Source: an uncultured Clostridia bacterium
Lineage (GTDB): Bacteria; Bacillota; Clostridia; Christensenellales; Borkfalkiaceae
Reading direction: 5' to 3'
DNA: 64,000 nt
Assembly: GCA_934271275.1 (NCBI GenBank)
Contig: CAKQRD010000011.1
Span: 1 to 64,000 of the forward strand
Part shown: piece after piece, positions 15,330 to 23,670 of the stretch
Numbering within the stretch: the first letter of the stretch is position 1
Layout: every line of letters begins with the position of its first letter
The notes under the pieces: model-generated
What the model saw: only the letters and a program-made list of their open reading frames with translations
Database searches by the model: none
Told to the model about the DNA's origin: nothing
Translations under genes and position numbers: made by a program

Positions 15330-17336
15330 CTATGCTTTTTTTGAGAGGTAATTCTCCTTTATAAACGCTTTCTGATCTTCCGTTATGCCGCTTAATTCGG
15401 CGTTATCCAAAGCGGAATAGCCTACGTCTTGCGGAGCCCTCGCGTTATTCTCGAAATCTACGTCCGAATAATAGGTAACGGTAGTTCCGTCCGCATATTT
15501 TACGGTAACGTAAGTTCTCGCGATATATTGCATGGTAAGGTGAGCTTCGGAAATATTAGTGAGAACGAGGTTAAACACGGTGTTTCCGTTTTTCTCGTAG
15601 CTGTTAAAGCCCGAAGCCGTGCTTACGAGATCTATATATTTAAGGCTTGCCGCGGTAAGACTTTCTTTATCGAAGTTTTCTATACCGACCGCTTTCGCGT
15701 TTTCGGAGTTTGCGTCTACGTTAGAGCGCACCGTTAAAATCATACCGAACTCGGAGAAATGCGCGGATTTACCTACTAAACTCGTAAAGCGCAACCCCGC
15801 CGTGCCAGAAGCGCGAATCTCCGCGCCGTCCTGCGTTTCAAGACGAAGCGCGATAACGTTTACGGTAACCGTGCTTGCGGGCGTGCCTATTGCGGCAAAC
15901 ACCGAAGAAACGTCTTTATAAAGCTTCCCGTCGTATTCGTAGCCGAAGGTTTTAACGTCGGCAACGCTTACGGTCGGCATATTCGCCGCGAAATTTTCTT
16001 CTTTCCAGATTATGGTTTGGGAATTATCGAGCGTTCCGTTCACGTTGTAATTGACGGTTACTTCTTTTAATCCGGAAATCGCTTTAAATTCAATATTGAA
16101 TTTTGTAATACTATCTGTTTTAACAACATGCAGAGAGAAAGCAGTTCCGCTCGTTATATCGAATTCTTTAGTTTGCGCATGGTCTTTCGTTGCCCATAAA
16201 GGATTTGTATTCCACGCTTCTCCGTCGGGATAAATAGTCATATTCGACGCGGTATCTTCGGTTTTCGGGAAATAAGTGATTTCTATTTTGACGTATCCCT
16301 GCTTAACGAGCCACGTTAAAGCATTTTGTTTGAAAGAAAGCACGCCGCCGTTGCCGATTCTTTCAAAATCGAAACCGTTTTCGCTTACCTGTTCGCGTGT
16401 TACGTCGGAGTTATAAACGTTGAACCAGTTCTCCGCCGAATCATATTCGTTGTAATCGGCTGTAATTGCTTTAAGCTTGATATTAAATTCGGTAATGCTC
16501 GGAGTTTTTGCACAATACAAAGTAAACGCGCTTCCGCTCGTAATATCGAACTCTTTCGTTTGAGCCGTGCTGCTGTTAGCCCATACGGGATTAGTATTCC
16601 AAGCTTCGCCGTCGGGATAAAGAGAAATCTCCGTACCGGAAGCCGCGTTGTTAGGTATATAAGTAACGCGAATTTTGGTGTAGCCTTTTTGAACGAGCCA
16701 AGTAAGAGCTTCCGCCTTAAAGGAAAGCACGCCGCCGTTATCGCTTCTCGTAAAGTTATAGCTGTTATACCCTGCCTTCGTATGCGTTACGTCGCTGTTG
16801 TAATCGCTGAACCACGTTTCGGAATCGCTGTAATCGGGAGCTTCTATAAGCTCTAACGCAACAGCAAAACCCGAACCGGAGCCGCTCGAACCATAGCATA
16901 CGGTAACGTCGAATTTGTCGTCGGCAAAACCCGCTATTTCAAAATCTCTCGAAAGAGGCTGTCCGCCTTCCGTCCACCCCCAAGTCGAATCGTAACCTTT
17001 ACAACGATAACCTATCGTCGTACCGTCCGTGCCTAACAGAGAAGCGGTTATTCTTAACGTATCGTATTGCGTAAGCGTTTTAAAATAAGCTATCGTTTCT
17101 TGCTTTATCGAAAGCGTAACGGACGTTTCCTTAACGACACTTGCGAAAACGTACTTACTGTCCTCATAAGTAAACGTTTCGCTTTCCCCCGACGTGATAT
17201 AGGTGGAAGAATCGCTTTCGTCAAAATCAGCCGCGGAAACCTTTGCAATCGACAGACCGAACGCCGCCGCGCTCATCGCGAACAAAAATCCGAAAACTAT
17301 CAGTAAAATTTTTCTCAGATTCAAAGTTTTTTTCAT
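15330..17336 (-). CDS. Surface protein, N-terminal part: signal peptide, beta repeats and GLRF domain
   Basis: A 668-residue frame that begins with a signal peptide (MKKTLNLRKILLIVFGFLFA, cleavage probably near VSA-AD) almost identical to that of the next gene upstream. Three beta-rich units of about 105-130 residues follow, each with LSFK.EAL.WLV, LYPDGEAWNT and EFDITSG. Then comes a domain with DGAEIRASGTAGLRFTSLV, seen in many clostridial surface proteins. The frame stops at TAG (15330-15332) right after TCA AAA AAA GCA, where the paralogue continues without a break. See the frameshift entry. The start at 17336 is supported by a GGAG ribosome binding site. Confidence 0.8.
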   Translation of the reverse strand: MKKTLNLRKILLIVFGFLFAMSAAAFGLSIAKVSAADFDESDSSTYITSGESETFTYEDSKYVFASVVKETSVTLSIKQETIAYFKTLTQYDTLRITASLLGTDGTTIGYRCKGYDSTWGWTEGGQPLSRDFEIAGFADDKFDVTVCYGSSGSGSGFAVALELIEAPDYSDSETWFSDYNSDVTHTKAGYNSYNFTRSDNGGVLSFKAEALTWLVQKGYTKIRVTYIPNNAASGTEISLYPDGEAWNTNPVWANSSTAQTKEFDITSGSAFTLYCAKTPSITEFNIKLKAITADYNEYDSAENWFNVYNSDVTREQVSENGFDFERIGNGGVLSFKQNALTWLVKQGYVKIEITYFPKTEDTASNMTIYPDGEAWNTNPLWATKDHAQTKEFDITSGTAFSLHVVKTDSITKFNIEFKAISGLKEVTVNYNVNGTLDNSQTIIWKEENFAANMPTVSVADVKTFGYEYDGKLYKDVSSVFAAIGTPASTVTVNVIALRLETQDGAEIRASGTAGLRFTSLVGKSAHFSEFGMILTVRSNVDANSENAKAVGIENFDKESLTAASLKYIDLVSTASGFNSYEKNGNTVFNLVLTNISEAHLTMQYIARTYVTVKYADGTTVTYYSDVDFENNARAPQDVGYSALDNAELSGITEDQKAFIKENYLSKKA
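15336..15342 (-). other. A7 frameshift site joining two halves of a surface-protein gene
   Basis: On the - strand the 0 frame reads TC-A-AAA-AAA-GCA-TAG. The heptamer A_AAA_AAA is in the correct phase for -1 slippage. Slipping back one base gives S-K-K-S-I-E-L-S-AYYGPAAGAYM, which aligns with the paralogue's in-frame KEDVELTAYYGPAVGAYM. Programmed ribosomal slippage, transcriptional slippage, a real indel, or a one-base homopolymer undercall are all possible. No strong downstream pseudoknot is obvious. Confidence 0.7.
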
Positions 17337-17361
17337 CTTATTTTCTCCTTACATTATTCAA

Positions 17362-20300
17362 CTATATTCTTTCGTCAAAATACAGATCGATATTATCTCC
17401 TTTACGACAAGTCGCCTCATCTGTAATATGGGGCGTAAGTTTGACGTCTGCGCCGTCGAAAACGGGCGTTATGAAAACACCTTTACCACTTTCGATACGA
17501 AGCGTAATTTTACCGTTCGTAATATCAGCAGTTCCTTTAACGCCGTTTACAATATAGTTGACTTTTTTACAACTATCGTTAAAAGTTAAAGTTACGGTGT
17601 TATCTCTTTTTAATCTCGGATCGTCCGAATTGACTACCATAAACCCGAATCTGCCGTTTTCGTCTTTTAGACATCCGGCGATAGCGTCGTAGGAAGATGT
17701 CATTTCGGTAAGAACTCCGCCCGCGTAAGAAGTCGTGCCGTTAAACACGTTCGCCGTGGCGGTCGTGCCTTTTGAATAGGTCGTTCCCAGCCATTTATAA
17801 CCCGCCGTGCGTTTCGCCATTTCAAGTATTTCCGCGTTGGCGTTTTTAACGTTGTTATAAACTTCGGTAGCAACCGCTTTGTAAGTGCCGTCGGACTGTT
17901 TTTTCCACATATACGGCGCATCGGTAAACCATTCCGCCGCAGGTTGATTCATCGGTTGCATATAAGTAAAATATGAAATCCTGTCATATCCGTACGCAAG
18001 CGCGGTATAAAGCTGATAGGTCATCTGCGCCTCCGAAACTTTACCGTAATAGGTATAAGAAGAATTCGCTCCTATTCTGTTTATCCTTTCATATTTTGCT
18101 TTGTTATAAAAACCCGTAGACTGAACGCATAAGCCTTTTTTGAACCCGTTCTCGCTCGCAAGTCGAGAGAATATTTCAAGGTTCTGGAAATACTGCTTTC
18201 TTATCGCGTAAGAGGTTGAATGCTTGCTCAATCCCGAACGCGTAATCGTTTCGGTAAACGGGTAATAGTCGAAGGAAAGATACTCTTCGTCCGTACCCGT
18301 AAGCCCCGCGATATACTTTTCGACGTAGGTCGTAAACTGTTCTTCGGTAAGACCTTCAGTAGTACTGTAATTTTTATCGTCGTCGGAGCTGCCCGCAACG
18401 TGAACCTCAGCCGCACCCATACCGAGCAGCGCACCGTGAAGTCTGTATCCGTCGCGATAAACGCCAAGTTCGTTCACGAGCCATTTATACCAGAGGTTAT
18501 AGGTATCCGCCATATGTCCTCTCGGCTCGTCGCGGAGAATAAACCCACCGAAGCATTTGAAGGTTTTAAGGTGATTGTAAAATTTCGTTACGTTAGATTT
18601 AACCCAAGCATCCGGATGCGCGGCTTCGCCACCCATAGCTCCTTCGAGATAACCGAGTTTTATAAGAACCTTCGCATTTTCATAGGCTACGTCGTATTTA
18701 TCGCAATAAGCCTCCGCGAGCTTTAATAATTTAATCGCGTCGGAATTAGCGTAATTGCCATCGTCGCCCGTTTCCGAATAACCGCTGTCTGCGGCATGTC
18801 CCGCCGATCTGTACGCTAAATAATCCGCGTCGTCGCCGCAAATAAACGTAAATCCGGCGTCAAAATATGCTTTAACGTCCTCTACAGTCGCTATAACGTA
18901 ATTAGTGCCGTCGCTTAACAGCTCGCCATCTTCCATATACGCGCCCACCGCAGGACCGTAATATGCGGTAAGCTCTACGTCTTCTTTCAAATAGTTTTCT
19001 CCTACGAAAGCCTTATCATCACCTTGATAAATTCCGCATTCTATCCCTTCGATAGCCACGTCCTGCACCGATCTCGCGTTATTCTCGAAATCTACGTTAG
19101 AATAATATGTAACGGTAGTTCCGTCCGCATATTTTACGGTAACGTAAGTTCTCGCAATAAATTGCTTTGTAAGATTCTCTTCGGAAATATTGCTAACGAC
19201 AAAGTTGAACACGGTGTTTCCACCCTCTTCGTAGCTGTTAAAGCCCGAAGCCGTGCTTACAAGCTCGATATATTTAAGGCTTGCCGCAGACAGACTTTCT
19301 TTATCGAAATTATCTATGCCGACCGCTTTCGCGTTTTCGGAGTTAGCGTCTACGTTGGAGCGCACCGTTAAAATCATACCGAACTCGGAGAAATACTCGG
19401 ATTTTTCGACTATGCTCGTAAAGCGCAAGCCCGCCGTGCCGGAAGCGCGAATCTCCGCGCCGTCCTGCGTTTCGAGGCGAAGCGCGATAACGTTTACGGT
19501 AACCGTGCTTTCGGGCGTACCGATTGCGGCGAACACCGAAGCGACGTCTTTATAAAGCTTGCCGTCGTATTCGTAACCGAATGTTTTAACGTCGGCAACG
19601 CTTACGGTCGGCATATTTGCCGAAAAATTCCCTGCATTCCAGATTATGGTTTCGGTTTTATTGGGCGTTCCGTTCACGTTGTAATTGACGGTTACCTCTT
19701 TAATATCGGTATCTACGGCTTCTATTTTAAGATTAAACGACGTAATGCTCGGAGTTTTCGCACAATGCAAAGAGAACGCTCTTCCGCTCGTAATGTCGAA
19801 CTCTTTCGTTTTTGCCGTGGAGTTATTCGCCCATACGGGATTAGTATTCCAAGCTTCACCGTCGGGATAAAGAGAAATCTCTGCGCCGGTAGCCGCGTCG
19901 TTAGGCTTATAAGTAACGCGAATAATGTCGTAACCCTTATTCACGAGATAAGCAAGAGCTTCCACCTTAAAGGAAAGAACTCCGCCGTTATCGCTCCTTT
20001 CAAAATCGAAACTGCTTTCACTTACCCTGTTGCAGGTTACGCCGCCGAACGTATTAAACCAGTTTTGCTTTATTTCGTACCGTTCTTTTGCTTCTAATTT
20101 TAATTTAAAATTTATTGCGCCGTTAGTCGATACTCCGAAAGCTCCTCCCGTAATATCGAAATCCCTCGAAACCTCTTTGCCTACCGTCCAAACCGAGCTT
20201 TGCCACGGTTCTACACCCGTTTTAAACAAGCCCATATTTTGGGCAGTCGAGGAATACGTTAATCGTATCGATCTGCATCCTTTATTCACAAGATACGTCA

Positions 20301-21288
20301 ATGCTTTTGCCTTGAAAGTAAAAACCGGAAGCGCTTCTTTACCTGCAACGTTAAACTCGAAACCGTTCTCATTTAACTGATTACAAGTTACGCCTGACGC
20401 CAAATCAAACCAGTTTCGAGGTGAAGAATAATATTCTTCGTGCGTCAGCTTTTCAATCCTGACGCTAAACGTTGTCGCGCCGTTAGTCGATACTCCGAAA
20501 GCTCCTCCCGTAATATCGAAATCCCTCGAAACCTCTTTGCCTACCGTCCAAACCGAGCTTTGCCACGGTTCTACACCCGTTTTGAAAAAGCCCATATTTT
20601 CGGCGGTCGAGGAATATGCTAATCGTATCGCTTCATAGCCGCTATTTACAAGATACATTAAGGCTTTTTCCTTAAAAGTCAAAACGGGAAGAGCCGCTTT
20701 ATTTTTAACGGTAAAATTAAAACTGTTTTCATTTATTCTTTCGCAGGTTACGTCGGAAGCCAAATCAAACCAATTCTCGATTCTGCTATAATCGTTTAAT
20801 TTTATAGGCTCTATCTTAATAGAAAAGCCCGTTCCCTTTTTTCTCGTTGAATTATAGCTGACAGTTATTCTGAAATCCCCATCGGTTAAATCAGAAAGCT
20901 TAAAATCTCTTTCAAGGGGTTTCCCGTTTTTTGTAAAATCCCAACTACTCTCATACCCTTGGCAACGATAACCTATCGTCGTGCCGTCTTCACCATTTAG
21001 AAAAGCGGTAATTCTCAATTTATAATACGATTGAGACTGAAAGTACCGTATCGCTTCACCCCTCAACATTATATCATATCCCGTTTCTTTTTTCACATCG
21101 GAAAAAACATACTTCTCATCACTATAAACAAAAAAACTATTCGAACTGATATAAGTGGAAGGATCGCTTTCGTCAAAATCCGCCGCGGAAACCTTTGCAA
21201 GCGACAGACCGAACGCCGCCGCGCTCATCGCGAACAAAAATCCGAAAACTATCAGTAAAATTTTTCTCAAATTCAAAGTTTTTTTCAT
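17362..21288 (-). CDS. Giant secreted protein: beta repeats, GLRF domain and DEP-motif barrel
   Basis: A 1308-residue secreted protein. The signal peptide matches that of the neighbour at 15330-17336. Four or five beta-rich units occupy about residues 35-520; two of them contain an exact 105-bp DNA repeat. The GLRF domain (ASGTAGLRFTSIV) is at about 600-760, and a TIM-barrel-like region with GGFILRDEPRG (Glu/Asp near residue 919) and FDYYPFTETI is at about 790-1250. The chain ends in a short beta region (GKGVFITP). It has no LPXTG motif, C-terminal membrane helix or lipobox, so it is released or bound non-covalently. It is the undisrupted paralogue of the split gene downstream, which adds FN3 and phosphatase domains. 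The DEP barrel suggests a glycoside hydrolase, but I cannot name a family. Confidence 0.8.
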   Translation of the reverse strand: MKKTLNLRKILLIVFGFLFAMSAAAFGLSLAKVSAADFDESDPSTYISSNSFFVYSDEKYVFSDVKKETGYDIMLRGEAIRYFQSQSYYKLRITAFLNGEDGTTIGYRCQGYESSWDFTKNGKPLERDFKLSDLTDGDFRITVSYNSTRKKGTGFSIKIEPIKLNDYSRIENWFDLASDVTCERINENSFNFTVKNKAALPVLTFKEKALMYLVNSGYEAIRLAYSSTAENMGFFKTGVEPWQSSVWTVGKEVSRDFDITGGAFGVSTNGATTFSVRIEKLTHEEYYSSPRNWFDLASGVTCNQLNENGFEFNVAGKEALPVFTFKAKALTYLVNKGCRSIRLTYSSTAQNMGLFKTGVEPWQSSVWTVGKEVSRDFDITGGAFGVSTNGAINFKLKLEAKERYEIKQNWFNTFGGVTCNRVSESSFDFERSDNGGVLSFKVEALAYLVNKGYDIIRVTYKPNDAATGAEISLYPDGEAWNTNPVWANNSTAKTKEFDITSGRAFSLHCAKTPSITSFNLKIEAVDTDIKEVTVNYNVNGTPNKTETIIWNAGNFSANMPTVSVADVKTFGYEYDGKLYKDVASVFAAIGTPESTVTVNVIALRLETQDGAEIRASGTAGLRFTSIVEKSEYFSEFGMILTVRSNVDANSENAKAVGIDNFDKESLSAASLKYIELVSTASGFNSYEEGGNTVFNFVVSNISEENLTKQFIARTYVTVKYADGTTVTYYSNVDFENNARSVQDVAIEGIECGIYQGDDKAFVGENYLKEDVELTAYYGPAVGAYMEDGELLSDGTNYVIATVEDVKAYFDAGFTFICGDDADYLAYRSAGHAADSGYSETGDDGNYANSDAIKLLKLAEAYCDKYDVAYENAKVLIKLGYLEGAMGGEAAHPDAWVKSNVTKFYNHLKTFKCFGGFILRDEPRGHMADTYNLWYKWLVNELGVYRDGYRLHGALLGMGAAEVHVAGSSDDDKNYSTTEGLTEEQFTTYVEKYIAGLTGTDEEYLSFDYYPFTETITRSGLSKHSTSYAIRKQYFQNLEIFSRLASENGFKKGLCVQSTGFYNKAKYERINRIGANSSYTYYGKVSEAQMTYQLYTALAYGYDRISYFTYMQPMNQPAAEWFTDAPYMWKKQSDGTYKAVATEVYNNVKNANAEILEMAKRTAGYKWLGTTYSKGTTATANVFNGTTSYAGGVLTEMTSSYDAIAGCLKDENGRFGFMVVNSDDPRLKRDNTVTLTFNDSCKKVNYIVNGVKGTADITNGKITLRIESGKGVFITPVFDGADVKLTPHITDEATCRKGDNIDLYFDERI
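20117..20581. repeat. Tandem 360-bp internal repeat
   Basis: The blocks 20117-20221 and 20477-20581 are identical over about 105 bp, offset exactly 360 bp (120 codons). They sit inside the gene at 17362-21288 and encode the same part of two neighbouring beta units. Confidence 0.8.
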
Positions 21289-21301
21289 CTTCCAGCCCTC
21301 C

Positions 21302-21418
21302 TTAATCCCAATTATCCAAATCGGAGAAATCGTTGTCGCCCAAAGAAGGCGACATCGAAATGACGTCCGCGCTGTTTATCAAAAGCAGCGCAACGCGCGG
21401 TTGTTCGTAGTGTTTCAT
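21302..21418 (-). CDS. 38-residue peptide with GDNDF motif, copy 1
   Basis: A 38-codon ORF starting MKHYEQPRV and containing DVISMSPSLGDNDF near its end, with a terminal Asp. The ATG at 21418 has GGAGG nine bases upstream (21428-21432), so this start is preferred over the longer open frame. It lies between the phosphoesterase gene and the 1308-residue surface protein in the same operon, 13 bases before the latter's start. A homologous 38-residue peptide (60030-60146) sits in the same kind of position in the second operon. There is no signal peptide. Function unknown; short peptides of this general look (MK.Y..P...D.....S...) occur in clostridia next to large secreted proteins. Confidence 0.7.
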   Translation of the reverse strand: MKHYEQPRVALLLINSADVISMSPSLGDNDFSDLDNWD

Positions 21419-21489
21419 TATTATTTTCCTCCATATAATAATTTTTTCTTTTTTTCTCGGCTTTTCAGCCGTTTTTCCCGTCGATTTGA

Positions 21490-23631
21490 TTATAAAACTT
21501 TCAGACTCTTTATATACGCGACGCTGCCCTTCGGCAAAACGATCGACAATTCCGTTATGCTCCCGAACGAGCTTAACTCTTCCGTAAAAGTTTTCCATTT
21601 GTCGAACACGATCTTTCGCTCCTCTTTGTCGGAAGAAGAATTGAAATCTATATATCCGTTATAAGCTGCGGCTTTTACTCTTACCGCCAGCTCGCCGAGT
21701 CCGCGTAGCTTTTGGCAGGAGGTGTTCGGCAAAAACAAATCGAAAGAAAAACTCGTTTTTCCGCCGAGAAGCGCGGTGCTTACGGAAAGCTTTCCCTGCT
21801 CCGTTGCCGTAATCTCGTAAACGTTAACGCCGCCCGTTTCAACCGTTTTTACGGTTAACGCGCTATCGGCGGTAAAGTCCGAGCCGAATTTTAAGCCGTC
21901 TACCGAAAGCAGTTTCTTTTCTTCCCAGTTTACCTTGCCGCCCGCTTTTTCGCAAAGGTATATATACGGCGTTTTAAGTTCGCCTTCGGTACCGAGCGGT
22001 ATTACCGTGCCGCCGATAAGCGGAGTGATTTTTCCCGATTTCGGCGGATAATTTCCGTCGAATACGAGAGTTTCCTCGTTTACGCCGACGTATCTGTCGT
22101 ATTCGCTGCTCTTTTGCCCGTATTGAAGCCTCACGCCCTCGTAAACCACGCTCGAACTGTTGTTATGCTCGTGACCGACGAATATCGAATCCGCCCCGAG
22201 TTCTTTCATTCCGTTAAAAATCGTGAAATACGGATCCCAGCTGCCTTTAAGACCTCTGCCGACGTATCCAAATTCGCCTTCTTCGCGATTTTCCGCTTTG
22301 TAAACGTTAATAGGCACGCTGCCGGGGAAGCCGTATTTGGCAAGACCTTTAGCAAACACCGAGGGCTGAATATGGAACGCAAAACTGAATTTAACGTTCG
22401 ATATGCATTCCTTAATCCGCTTTACCGAAGCGGTGTACCACTCTACCTGATCGGCGGCAAGCCCGACGGCGGAAGTCGTGTGTCCGTTCACAAGCGAGTT
22501 TGCGTGCAGATCTCCGCAGCCGTTGGTATCGAGCATATAGAACACGCGGGTAAGGGTTTCGCCCTGCATGATTCCCACGCTGTAATTGCCGTTACCCGTA
22601 AGCTCGCGTTGAACGAACAAACAATTTTTCGCGTTCACGAGCTGTTCGCATTGCCAGTCGACGCCCATTGCGCTCGTCCCTTCGTGATTGCCGAACACGG
22701 GCGCCCACGGCACGCCGAATTTATCCATAAACTCCACGAATTCCTTAAACACCGAGCCGTTATCGTCGAATTCGCCGTAAACGAGGTCGCCCGTCAGTAT
22801 AATGAGGTCGGGTTTTATTTTATTTATAGTTTCCGTTATATAATCATAACAATGCTCGTTTATATACTTTTTGGAATAGAATTCCACCTCGCCCGCGCCA
22901 AGCCTTTTCGTTCTGTCCTGCGAGGGGTCTATTATCTGCGGATCGGTAAGTTGCAGTACGACGGGCTCTTTGCCCGCGGGAACTCTGACGACGAAATCTA
23001 CGAGCGCGTCCGTCCCTTTTTTGCAACGCGTACAGATTCCGTTTTTCATATCGTGTCCCAAAGCCTTTATTTCCTTCTTTTCGGTATATTTGCAACCCTC
23101 ATTCGTGCAATATCTGTAAGCCGCGTACCCCGCCTCGTCGCAGGTCGGCTCTTTTGCGGGAACTTCCTTAAATTCGTGACCTTTCGCTTTTATAATTTCC
23201 GCGGTAGTGTATCCGCAGCCGTTCGCACACTCCTCGTGCGCGTTCCAACCGTCTTCCGTGCAGGTAGCGGCTTTGGCGGCAACCTTAACGATTTTGTGTT
23301 CAAGCGCGGCGTAGGTCTTATGCTCCGTTTGATAATCGCAACCTTCGCGCGCGCAATATTCATAGGCGTCGTATCCTTCTTCACCGCAGGAGGCGGCTTT
23401 TGCCTCGACGCTCCGAATATCGTGTCCCAAAGCCTTTATCGGGTTTTTCGTCGTATATCCGCAACCCTCGTCCGTGCAATAAACGTATGCGTTCCAGCCG
23501 TCCTCCGTACAGGTGACCGCTTTTGCGGGTACTTCGACCAGATTATGCTTCGTTTCCGTTTTTCCGCCGCAAGCGCAGAATAAGCTTGCAAGCATCAATA
23601 CCGACAAAATCGCTATAACAAATTTTCTCAT
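21490..23631 (-). CDS. Secreted metallophosphoesterase lipoprotein with Cys-rich repeats
   Basis: A 713-residue lipoprotein. The signal peptide ends at lipobox LFCAC. Residues about 28-205 are four to five Cys-containing repeats (VPAKAVTCTEDGWNAY, YCTDEGCGYTT, KALGHDI). A calcineurin-type phosphoesterase domain follows with LQLTDPQIID (near 229), ILTGDLVYG (near 279), FGNHEG (near 314), FAFHIQP and FVGHEHN (near 487), together covering the two-metal site. The C-terminal ~140 residues are a beta-sandwich. It acts outside the membrane, probably on phosphorylated glycans or other phosphoesters, but the substrate cannot be read from the sequence. It is in the middle of the transporter operon with a GGAG ribosome binding site. 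The long opposite-strand frame here is a codon-usage shadow. Confidence 0.88.
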   Translation of the reverse strand: MRKFVIAILSVLMLASLFCACGGKTETKHNLVEVPAKAVTCTEDGWNAYVYCTDEGCGYTTKNPIKALGHDIRSVEAKAASCGEEGYDAYEYCAREGCDYQTEHKTYAALEHKIVKVAAKAATCTEDGWNAHEECANGCGYTTAEIIKAKGHEFKEVPAKEPTCDEAGYAAYRYCTNEGCKYTEKKEIKALGHDMKNGICTRCKKGTDALVDFVVRVPAGKEPVVLQLTDPQIIDPSQDRTKRLGAGEVEFYSKKYINEHCYDYITETINKIKPDLIILTGDLVYGEFDDNGSVFKEFVEFMDKFGVPWAPVFGNHEGTSAMGVDWQCEQLVNAKNCLFVQRELTGNGNYSVGIMQGETLTRVFYMLDTNGCGDLHANSLVNGHTTSAVGLAADQVEWYTASVKRIKECISNVKFSFAFHIQPSVFAKGLAKYGFPGSVPINVYKAENREEGEFGYVGRGLKGSWDPYFTIFNGMKELGADSIFVGHEHNNSSSVVYEGVRLQYGQKSSEYDRYVGVNEETLVFDGNYPPKSGKITPLIGGTVIPLGTEGELKTPYIYLCEKAGGKVNWEEKKLLSVDGLKFGSDFTADSALTVKTVETGGVNVYEITATEQGKLSVSTALLGGKTSFSFDLFLPNTSCQKLRGLGELAVRVKAAAYNGYIDFNSSSDKEERKIVFDKWKTFTEELSSFGSITELSIVLPKGSVAYIKSLKVL

Positions 23632-23670
23632 CGATTTCTCCTTTTTCGACGTATCGAACGTCTGCCGCCG

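Noticed and set aside
22114..23583. Long opposite-strand open frame (489 codons) over the metallophosphoesterase gene
   Set aside because: It is a shadow of the strongly biased codon use of the real gene, is rich in Arg, Phe and Val with no domain, and has no ribosome binding site.
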